19,805 nt of DNA, taken from the NCBI GenBank assembly GCA_947377425.1, contig CANCFZ010000017.1, positions 1 through 19,805 on the forward strand, given 5' to 3'. Origin of the DNA: Flavobacteriaceae bacterium. Lineage in GTDB: Bacteria; Bacteroidota; Bacteroidia; Flavobacteriales; Flavobacteriaceae. Below are positions 6,872 to 13,403 of the stretch, piece by piece (position 1 is the stretch's first letter; each line of letters opens with the position of its first letter). Under the pieces are notes generated by a model. The model was given only the letters and a program-made list of their open reading frames with translations. It did no database searches and was not told where the DNA came from. Both the position numbers and the translations under genes were made by a program.

Positions 6872-9508
6872 ATGAAATCACAAGACATTCGTAAAGCATA
6901 CCTTAATTTCTTTGAAAGCAAAGGACATTTAATCGTTCCATCGGCACCAATCGTACTAAAAGACGATCCAACTTTGATGTTTAACAATTCAGGAATGGCA
7001 CAGTTCAAAGAATACTTTTTAGGAAATGGAATTCCCAAAAGCAAACGTATAGCCGATACGCAAAAATGTCTTCGTGTTTCAGGAAAACACAACGATTTAG
7101 AAGATGTGGGTTTTGATACTTATCATCACACTATGTTTGAAATGCTTGGAAACTGGTCGTTTGGCGATTATTTCAAAAAAGAAGCATTGGATTGGGCTTG
7201 GGAATTTCTAACCGAAGTCTTAAAATTGGACAAAGACCGTTTGTATGTTTCGGTTTTTGAAGGAAATCCTGCCGAAAATGTTGCTTTCGACCAAGAAGCA
7301 TGGGATATTTGGAAACAATACGTTCCAGAAGACCGAATAATTCTTGGAAATAAAAAAGACAATTTTTGGGAAATGGGCGATCAAGGTCCGTGTGGTCCAT
7401 GTTCCGAAATTCATATCGATTTAAGAACCGATGCTGAAAGAGCAGCAGTTTCTGGAAGAAGTTTAGTAAATGCCGATCATCCGCAAGTAGTTGAAATTTG
7501 GAATAATGTTTTCATGGAATTCAACCGAAAAGCTGATGGTTCGTTAGAAAAATTACCAGCACAACACGTGGATACCGGAATGGGATTTGAGCGTTTGTGT
7601 ATGGCAATGCAAAATGTAACTTCCAATTATGACACCGATGTTTTTACGCCACTTATTGAAAAAGTTGAGCAAATCACAGGATTGAAATATACATCAAACG
7701 AAATAAAAAATATTTCTGAAGACCAAAACAAAACTAACATTGCTATTCGTGTAATTGTAGATCACGTTCGTGCAGTTGCGTTTGCTATTGCAGACGGACA
7801 ATTACCATCCAATACTGGTGCGGGTTATGTAATTCGTAGAATTTTACGTCGTGCTATTCGTTACGGATTTACATTTTTGAATACCAAAGAACCTTTTATC
7901 AATAAATTGGTAGAAGTTTTGGCAAATCAAATGGGCGAATTTTTCCCTGAAATTAAATCACAACAGCAATTGGTTACTAATGTTATTCGTGAAGAAGAAG
8001 CTTCGTTTTTAAGAACTTTAGATCAAGGTTTACAATTATTGGATAAAGTGGTTGTTGAAACATCTGGAGAAGAAGTTTCTGGAGCAAAAGTTTTCGAATT
8101 GTATGATACTTTCGGATTTCCAAAAGATTTAACAGCTTTAATTTTGAAAGAAAAAGGATTCTCGTTTAACGAATCAGATTTTGAATCAGAATTACAAAAA
8201 CAAAAAACACGTTCTCGCGCAGCATCAGAAGTTTCAACAGAAGATTGGTCGGTTTTAATTCCTGGAAATGTAGAAACATTCGTTGGTTATGACAAAACAG
8301 AAAACGAAGTAAAAATCACTCGTATTCGTAAAGTAGATTCTAAAAAAGATGGAATTTTATATCAAATAGTTTTAGACAACACACCTTTTTATCCTGAAGG
8401 TGGAGGACAAGTTGGTGATAAAGGAACGCTAGTTTCTGCAAACGAAACGATTGATATTATTGATACTAAGAAAGAAAATAATTTAATATTACATTTTGCA
8501 AAACAACTTCCAGAGAATATTGAAGCTGGATTTGTAGCCAAAGTAAATACTAATTTAAGAACTTCAACTTCCAAAAATCACTCGGCTACTCATTTGATGC
8601 ATTTAGCTTTGAGAAACATTTTAGGAACGCATGTTGAACAGAAAGGATCGTTGGTAAATCCAAATTATTTACGTTTTGACTTCTCGCATTTTTCTAAAGT
8701 TTCTGATGACGAATTACGTCAAGTAGAAGCAAGTGTAAATGAGCAAATCGAAGCACAATTGCAATTGGTAGAACACAGAAATATTCCGATAAAAGAAGCG
8801 CTAGATAAAGGTGCGATGGCTTTGTTTGGAGAAAAATATGGTGATTCTGTTCGAATGATAGAATTTGGCGAAAGCAAAGAACTTTGTGGTGGAATTCACG
8901 TGAAAAATACCTCTGAAATTTGGTATTTCAAAATCATTTCTGAAGGAGCAGTTGCGGCAGGAATTCGTCGTATTGAAGCAATTACTGGCGATGCTGTGAA
9001 AGATTTTTATCAAAATCAAGAAACAACTTTAGCAGAAATCAAGGAAACTTTGAAAAATCCGCAAGATATTTTAAAATCGGTTACTTCATTGCAAGATGAC
9101 AATACAAAGTTGAAAAAACAAATCGAACAATTATTAAATGAAAAAATTGACGGATTGAAGAATACTTTGTTAGATGATTTTCAAGAAATAAACGGAATTA
9201 ATTTTTTAGCAAAACAAGTTGATTTGTCTATGAGTTCGACTAAAGATTTAGCGCAAGCAATTGGAAGTTTCAAACCTAATTCATTCGTATTTTTAGCTTC
9301 TGTTGAAGATAATACCCCAAATATTCATTGTTATATTTCAAAAGAATTAGTTGCTGAAAAATCTTTAAACGCTGGAAATGTAATTAGAGAATTAGGAAAA
9401 TATATTGACGGAAATGGTGGAGGACAGCCGTTTTTCGCATCTGGAAAAGGAAAAAATGTAAACGGAATTAAAGAAGCTTTGGAGAAAGTGGTTGAGTTTG
9501 TAAAGTAA
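6872..9508 (+). CDS. alaS: Alanine--tRNA ligase
   Basis: 878 residues from the ATG at 6872, the normal length. An upstream in-frame GTG at 6845 would add nine residues that no AlaRS has, so the ATG before KSQDIRKAYLNFFESKGH is preferred. Domains in order: class II catalytic core (about 1-240; PTLMFNNSGMAQFK, EMGDQGPCGPCSEIH, VDTGMGFERL), tRNA-binding helices, editing domain with zinc site H570/H574 (NHSATH) and C672/H676 (CGGIH), coiled coil (~720-770), and C-Ala domain ending NGGGQPFFASGKGKNVNGI. It charges tRNA-Ala and clears mischarged Ser and Gly. Oddity: a second copy of the last 31 codons lies at 10400-10498, after a lipoprotein gene, so the 3' end of this gene appears to have been involved in a recombination event. 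Confidence 0.99.
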   Translation: MKSQDIRKAYLNFFESKGHLIVPSAPIVLKDDPTLMFNNSGMAQFKEYFLGNGIPKSKRIADTQKCLRVSGKHNDLEDVGFDTYHHTMFEMLGNWSFGDYFKKEALDWAWEFLTEVLKLDKDRLYVSVFEGNPAENVAFDQEAWDIWKQYVPEDRIILGNKKDNFWEMGDQGPCGPCSEIHIDLRTDAERAAVSGRSLVNADHPQVVEIWNNVFMEFNRKADGSLEKLPAQHVDTGMGFERLCMAMQNVTSNYDTDVFTPLIEKVEQITGLKYTSNEIKNISEDQNKTNIAIRVIVDHVRAVAFAIADGQLPSNTGAGYVIRRILRRAIRYGFTFLNTKEPFINKLVEVLANQMGEFFPEIKSQQQLVTNVIREEEASFLRTLDQGLQLLDKVVVETSGEEVSGAKVFELYDTFGFPKDLTALILKEKGFSFNESDFESELQKQKTRSRAASEVSTEDWSVLIPGNVETFVGYDKTENEVKITRIRKVDSKKDGILYQIVLDNTPFYPEGGGQVGDKGTLVSANETIDIIDTKKENNLILHFAKQLPENIEAGFVAKVNTNLRTSTSKNHSATHLMHLALRNILGTHVEQKGSLVNPNYLRFDFSHFSKVSDDELRQVEASVNEQIEAQLQLVEHRNIPIKEALDKGAMALFGEKYGDSVRMIEFGESKELCGGIHVKNTSEIWYFKIISEGAVAAGIRRIEAITGDAVKDFYQNQETTLAEIKETLKNPQDILKSVTSLQDDNTKLKKQIEQLLNEKIDGLKNTLLDDFQEINGINFLAKQVDLSMSSTKDLAQAIGSFKPNSFVFLASVEDNTPNIHCYISKELVAEKSLNAGNVIRELGKYIDGNGGGQPFFASGKGKNVNGIKEALEKVVEFVK

Positions 9509-9544
9509 AAAAAAGCGGAAAAATTTTGTTTTCCTCTTTTTTTT
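9507..9544 (+). terminator. Intrinsic terminator of alaS
   Basis: It starts inside the alaS stop codon. Left arm 9507-9522 (AAAAAAAAGCGGAAAA), loop of 6 nt, right arm 9529-9544 (TTTTCCTCTTTTTTTT); 15 pairs with one C.T mismatch. The T-rich right arm serves as the T-tract. It overlaps the -33 element and spacer of the next gene's predicted promoter. Confidence 0.6.
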
Positions 9545-9555
9545 TACTTAATTTG
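9525..9555 (+). promoter_or_regulatory. Predicted Bacteroidota-type promoter of the 9578 lipoprotein gene
   Basis: TTTG at 9525-9528, a 19-nt spacer, and TTAATTTG at 9548-9555 (7 of 8 to TAnnTTTG), ending 22 nt before the ATG. Spacing matches the Bacteroidota primary-sigma consensus. The -33 element is in the loop of the alaS terminator. Confidence 0.5.
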
Positions 9556-9577
9556 TTGTTAATTAAACGATTAGATT

Positions 9578-10363
9578 ATGAGAAAAATAATGTTTTTATT
9601 GAGTGTCTTTATCTTGTTATCTTGTTCTAATAATAATGATGATGTTGAGCAGCAAAACGTACCTGTTGGTTTTTTAAAACAAGTTAGAGATTCAAATTTA
9701 GGTGGACTTGTTACTTATGATTATTTTTATTCGGGTACTAAATTATTAAAAATTGTAGGTGGTGACCAAATCAAAAAATATATTTATACAGGAGATTTAA
9801 TTACCGATATTGAAATATATGATACTACTCAAAATTTAGTATCAAAAGAAACTTTTGAATACAATTCAAATAGTGATTTAGTTGCTACTAAAACATTGTA
9901 TTACTCTTATAATTTAGGATATAGAACCGAATTAATTTACAATTTAGATGGAACTGTTTTAATTAATAATTTTAACGGAAATTTAATTTTGCAGGATACA
10001 TTTAATTTTTCAAACACACTTTATTTTTCAAATGGAGAAGTAGTTAAATCAGAAATTAATTTAAATTCAAATATTTCAACTATACAATATGAATATGATT
10101 CGAGTATTAATCCAATGAATCAAGTTATGGGTTATAGTAAATTGAATATCCATCGTTTTAATGGCGTTTTAATTAGTGAATTTCATCAAATCGGAAATAT
10201 GCATAATTGCAATAAAGTAATCATAGATGATCTAAATGAATCAGGAATAGTAGATTATGATTATTTTTATGATTCAAATGGTAAACCATCTTATATTTCA
10301 TCGGATGGCAACGAAACCACAATTTTTGATTTAGGTTATTTCCAATATATCTATAAAGAGTAA
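9578..10363 (+). CDS. Lipoprotein with YD/RHS-like strand repeats
   Basis: 261 residues. A short lipoprotein signal (MRKIMFLLSVFILLSC) puts the lipid on Cys16, followed by SNNNDD, a polar start common for outer-membrane or surface lipoproteins of this phylum. The body is beta-rich with loose YD-like repeats: YDYFYSGTKLLKI, YIYTGDLITDIEIYD, FEYNSNSDLVATK, YNLDGTVLINNF, YEYDSSINPMNQVMGYSKL, YDYFYDSNGKPSYI. The same blocks occur in order in the protein at 12517-13347, so the two are paralogues. No catalytic motif is seen and the function is unknown. The gene lies between alaS and a second copy of the alaS 3' end, which suggests that it was inserted there. It has its own promoter-like sequence. 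Confidence 0.9.
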   Translation: MRKIMFLLSVFILLSCSNNNDDVEQQNVPVGFLKQVRDSNLGGLVTYDYFYSGTKLLKIVGGDQIKKYIYTGDLITDIEIYDTTQNLVSKETFEYNSNSDLVATKTLYYSYNLGYRTELIYNLDGTVLINNFNGNLILQDTFNFSNTLYFSNGEVVKSEINLNSNISTIQYEYDSSINPMNQVMGYSKLNIHRFNGVLISEFHQIGNMHNCNKVIIDDLNESGIVDYDYFYDSNGKPSYISSDGNETTIFDLGYFQYIYKE

Positions 10364-10373
10364 CTCTTTTTTT
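10355..10373 (+). terminator. Small hairpin over the lipoprotein stop codon
   Basis: AAAGAG (10355-10360) pairs with CTCTTT (10364-10369) around a three-base loop that is the TAA stop codon, followed by a run of Ts to 10373. The stem is only 6 bp, so a weak intrinsic terminator at best. Confidence 0.4.
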
Positions 10374-10399
10374 ATTAATATCACTAATCATATTGGTTG

Positions 10400-10498
10400 A
10401 ATGGTGGTGGACAGCCGTTTTTCGCATCTGGAAAAGGAAAAAAAAATGTAAACGGAATTAAAGAAGCTTTGGAGAAAGCTGTTGATTTTGTGAAATAA
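10400..10498 (+). pseudogene. Second copy of the alaS 3' end (31 codons plus stop)
   Basis: These 99 nt match alaS 9413-9508: 90 of 96 aligned bases are identical, plus one 3-A insertion in an A-run. In the alaS frame they read NGGGQPFFASGKGKKNVNG then IKEALEKAVDFVK and stop. The block 10409-10478 is identical to alaS apart from the 3-A indel, while five of the six substitutions fall in the last 20 bases and are synonymous or conservative (V to A, E to D). An in-frame TAA at 10385-10387 lies just upstream and no start codon exists in frame, so it is not expressed as a protein of its own. The codon-like differences suggest that it came from an alaS allele rather than by simple recent duplication. 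Confidence 0.9.
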
Positions 10499-10519
10499 AA
10501 TAAAGTTTTATTTAGGTTA

Positions 10520-10552
10520 AACCCTGTTAGAGTTTTAAATTCTGACAGGGTT
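10520..10552. terminator. Hairpin between convergent genes, repeat-like palindrome
   Basis: AACCCTGTTAGA (10520-10531) pairs with TCTGACAGGGTT (10541-10552): 12 bp with one G-U pair and a 9-nt loop, followed by TATTTATTT. Placed between the alaS fragment (plus) and the ABC transporter (minus), where it can terminate either. Palindromes with an AACCCTGTCAG core are frequent between genes in Flavobacterium in my experience, so it may belong to a dispersed intergenic family; that is recollection, not checked. Confidence 0.65.
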
Positions 10553-10579
10553 ATTTATTTAGAATAATTAAATAAATCC

Positions 10580-12325
10580 CTACTTTCTCTCACCAATCTG
10601 TTGACGCCACATAGCATAATACAAACCTTTTTCAAGAAGTAATTCTTCATGTTTTCCTTGCTCAATAATCTTTCCTTGTTCTAATACGAAAATTTTATCG
10701 GCATGCATTACTGTTGATAATCGGTGTGCAATCAAAACTGTAATTCTGTTTTGGTCGGATATATTTCTGATTGTTGCATTTATTTCTTCTTCAGTAATAG
10801 AATCTAAAGCCGAAGTAGCTTCGTCAAAAATTAATAAATTTGGATTTCTTAATATCGCTCGTGCAATAGATAATCGTTGTTTTTCGCCTCCAGAAACTTT
10901 AATTCCGCCTTCGCCAATGGTAGAATTTAATCCATCTTCGGCACGTTTTAGTAGGTTTTCACAACTAGCTCTTTTCATTACATCATACAATTCTTCATCG
11001 GTAGCCGATGGTTTTACAAATAATAAATTTTCACGAATAGTTCCTGAAAATAGTTGCGCATCCTGCGTTACAAATCCCAATTGTTTTCTCAAATCCAATA
11101 AATCTATTTTGGAAGAATCAATGTTGTTGTACAATACTTTTCCTTCTTCTGGTGGATATAATCCTACCAATAATTTTACCAAAGTTGTTTTTCCTGAACC
11201 TGATGGGCCAACAAAAGCAATTGTTTGTCCTTGTTTAATTTCAAAATTAATGTTTTCTACCGCTTTATAATTAGCAGTTTTGTGTTTAAAACTAACATTT
11301 GAAAAAAGTAATGAATGAATAGCTCCAACATGTTCTGGGTTTTTTGGACGAAATTCCTTTGGGGCATTTAGTAAAGCTTTGAAATTTTCCATAGAAACTT
11401 TGGTTTCATTCAACGCAATAATAAAATTTCCTAATTCTTGTAATGGTCCAAAAATAAAAAACGTAAAGAATACCATTGTTAGTAAATCACCAACGATAAT
11501 TTTTTGTCCGAATAAAAAATAATACAAAGTAAAAACAACGCAAGTTCTCAAAAAATGAACTGTAGTTCCTTGAATAAAACTCAAACTTCTAATGAAGCGG
11601 ATTTTTTCCAGTTCTAATTGTAGGATTTTAAAAGTGTTTAAATTTAAACGTTTTTCTTCTTGGTAGGTCAATCCCAAACTTTTCACCAATTCGATATTTC
11701 TTAAACTTTCGGTTGTTGAACCTGCTAAAGCATTGGTTTGATTAACAATTTTGCGTGAAACTACTTTTATCTTTTTCCCTAAATAAGAACTTATTAAAGC
11801 AATAATTGGAGCAGTTATTAAAAATATAATTGAAATTCGATAATCAATTCGAGAGACATAAATTATTACAAATATAAATCCAATAATGGTTTGAAATATC
11901 AATGAAATAGAAAGCGTAATCAATTTTTCCGAATCCAAACGCACTTTCTGTAGTTTGCTTAATGTTTCGCCACTTCTTTGGTCTTCAAATTCTTCAAATG
12001 GTAAATCGAGTGATTTTTTAATTCCATCCGTATACATTTGAGCGCCTGTTCGTTGAATTACAATATTGGTAAAATAATCTTGAAAATTTTTGGTAATTCT
12101 CGAAATCATCGCAGCCCCAAGTGATAATCCTAGCCAGAATGAAAGTTCTTTGAAAAAACCAATTTCATTACCTTTAAATTTATATAATTCAACACCGCAG
12201 TGTTGCATCAATTTTCCAGTTATAACAGAATCGGATAAACTAAAGCAAATGTTTATTGCCGCCATAATTAAGGCTAAAAATAGCAGCATTTTGTGTTTGA
12301 TTATATAAGAATATAGTAGTTTCAT
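10580..12325 (-). CDS. ABC transporter, fused permease and ATPase (exporter half-transporter)
   Basis: 581 residues, standard for an exporter half-transporter. Residues 1-310 hold the membrane domain with six hydrophobic stretches (about 13-33, 62-76, 138-158, 164-182, 250-272, 279-303). Residues ~338-575 hold the ATPase: Walker A GPSGSGKTT (373-381), Q-loop Q421, signature VSGGEKQ (477-483), Walker B LLIFDE (497-502), D-loop SALD, and H534 in AHRLS. All catalytic residues are present. It should work as a homodimer, or with an unseen partner, in the inner membrane, moving lipid, drug or peptide outward; the substrate cannot be told. It has no peptidase or other extra domain. Convergent to alaS and flanked on both sides by lipoprotein genes of one family. 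Confidence 0.95.
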   Translation of the reverse strand: MKLLYSYIIKHKMLLFLALIMAAINICFSLSDSVITGKLMQHCGVELYKFKGNEIGFFKELSFWLGLSLGAAMISRITKNFQDYFTNIVIQRTGAQMYTDGIKKSLDLPFEEFEDQRSGETLSKLQKVRLDSEKLITLSISLIFQTIIGFIFVIIYVSRIDYRISIIFLITAPIIALISSYLGKKIKVVSRKIVNQTNALAGSTTESLRNIELVKSLGLTYQEEKRLNLNTFKILQLELEKIRFIRSLSFIQGTTVHFLRTCVVFTLYYFLFGQKIIVGDLLTMVFFTFFIFGPLQELGNFIIALNETKVSMENFKALLNAPKEFRPKNPEHVGAIHSLLFSNVSFKHKTANYKAVENINFEIKQGQTIAFVGPSGSGKTTLVKLLVGLYPPEEGKVLYNNIDSSKIDLLDLRKQLGFVTQDAQLFSGTIRENLLFVKPSATDEELYDVMKRASCENLLKRAEDGLNSTIGEGGIKVSGGEKQRLSIARAILRNPNLLIFDEATSALDSITEEEINATIRNISDQNRITVLIAHRLSTVMHADKIFVLEQGKIIEQGKHEELLLEKGLYYAMWRQQIGERK

Positions 12326-12351
12326 ACTTAAATTTATTTTTAAAGGAAATG

Positions 12352-12359
12352 CAAAAGTA
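12352..12359 (-). promoter_or_regulatory. -7 element of the ABC transporter promoter
   Basis: On the minus strand TACTTTTG is a perfect TAnnTTTG, ending 26 nt before the ATG at 12325. No clear TTTG is present 19 nt upstream, so only the -7 element is well supported. Confidence 0.5.
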
Positions 12360-12516
12360 GTGAATAGATTTGCAATGATAACTAATGAATTTTTTATTAC
12401 TATTTATTAGGTGAAAATGCTGTATAACAGATATATTAGCTTTATATCGGAAAATGTTTTTTGTTTGGTTGTGTTTATATACATTTACTTCACATTCAAA
12501 TCTTAGCCCCACTAAT

Positions 12517-13347
12517 ATGAATAACATACTTAACAACCTACGTCACAAATTGACGAATAGAACTGCCCAATTGTTTTTATTCTCAACTGTTTTGTTTTTA
12601 ACTCTTTGCTCTTGTTCTAAAGATGAAGGTGCTGCTGTTTATCAAAATAAGTTGCTTACTAAATTGGTAGATGTTGCTGCAGATGGTTCTGTTGCATCAA
12701 CTATATTTACTTATGATGCTAATAAAATTGTTAGCATTGATGGTGCTGGTAAACATTCGATATTTACTTATTCAAATGATTTAATTACTAAAATTGTTAC
12801 CGTGAATAATGTAAATCAAACTCAAAATATTTTAGATTATTATTATACTAATGGTCAGTTGGTAAAAATAATTTCATCGGATAATTATGTTATGAATTTC
12901 ACTCATAATGATGATGGAACTGTTTTGTATGAGCGATTAACTATTGATGCCAACCATAATTTGATTACCGTTTACAATGGAAAGATGTTTTTCCAGAATG
13001 GTAATCTTGTTAGAGATGAGCGTACTAAAGGTGGTACTGCTAGTACCATTGTGTCTAAAGAAATTGTGAGTTATCAATATGATTCTAAAAACAATCCGTT
13101 GGGAAATATTGTTGGTTATTCTAAATTGTTGGATAACTTTAAATTTGTTTCTGTAAATACTATTACAAGAACTCAAGAAGAAGGCAGAGTAGAGCATTTA
13201 GATTCAGACCAAATTGAATCATCGGTGGTGCTTTATGTTAGTGCTAATCAATATGACGATGCGGGTTATCCTACTGTTATTACTTCTGAAAAGTCTTTCT
13301 TTGAAGAGCAAGCTAACCACGTTAAGTCGCAGCTTTCTTATAATTAA
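12517..13347 (+). CDS. Lipoprotein with YD/RHS-like strand repeats, paralogue of the 9578 gene
   Basis: 276 residues from the ATG at 12517. An in-frame ATG at 12454 would put 21 extra residues before the signal sequence and is less likely. The signal ends FLTLCSC, with the lipid probably on Cys33 (lipobox LCSC), followed by SKDEG. The body repeats YD-like strands: FTYDANKIVSIDG, FTYSNDLITKIV, YYYTNGQLVKIISS, NDDGTVLYERL, YQYDSKNNPLGNIVGYSKL, NQYDDAGYPTVITS. Several blocks align in order with the lipoprotein at 9578-10363 (DLIT, DGTVL, NP..N..GYSKL, D..G.P). Predicted membrane-anchored, beta-rich, function unknown. It is divergent from the ABC transporter and convergent with the PAS protein. 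Confidence 0.9.
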   Translation: MNNILNNLRHKLTNRTAQLFLFSTVLFLTLCSCSKDEGAAVYQNKLLTKLVDVAADGSVASTIFTYDANKIVSIDGAGKHSIFTYSNDLITKIVTVNNVNQTQNILDYYYTNGQLVKIISSDNYVMNFTHNDDGTVLYERLTIDANHNLITVYNGKMFFQNGNLVRDERTKGGTASTIVSKEIVSYQYDSKNNPLGNIVGYSKLLDNFKFVSVNTITRTQEEGRVEHLDSDQIESSVVLYVSANQYDDAGYPTVITSEKSFFEEQANHVKSQLSYN

Positions 13348-13403
13348 TTAAATTAAGTTGACACTTCTTTTTTGTTGAGTCGCTAAGAAGCTATTAAACA
13401 ATG

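Noticed and set aside
6841..7414. Minus-strand ORFs opposite the alaS start
   Set aside because: Low-complexity reverse readings of a well-conserved gene, without plausible start context or domain.
9509..10399. Insertion sequence or integrase-driven element as the cause of the alaS duplication
   Set aside because: No transposase, integrase, terminal inverted repeats or short target duplication is seen; the only repeats are the alaS ends themselves.
10401..10451. Small ORF (16 codons from ATG) inside the second alaS 3' end
   Set aside because: It runs in a different frame from alaS and is a by-product of the duplicated sequence; nothing suggests that it is expressed.
12365..12372. TAGATTTG as promoter of the 12517 lipoprotein gene
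   Set aside because: A good -7 match, but 144 nt before the start and without a TTTG at the right spacing; chance matches are common in such AT-rich DNA.
12454..12516. Longer start for the second lipoprotein
   Set aside because: It would put 21 extra residues, including a second hydrophobic stretch, before the lipoprotein signal; the ATG at 12517 gives a normal one.
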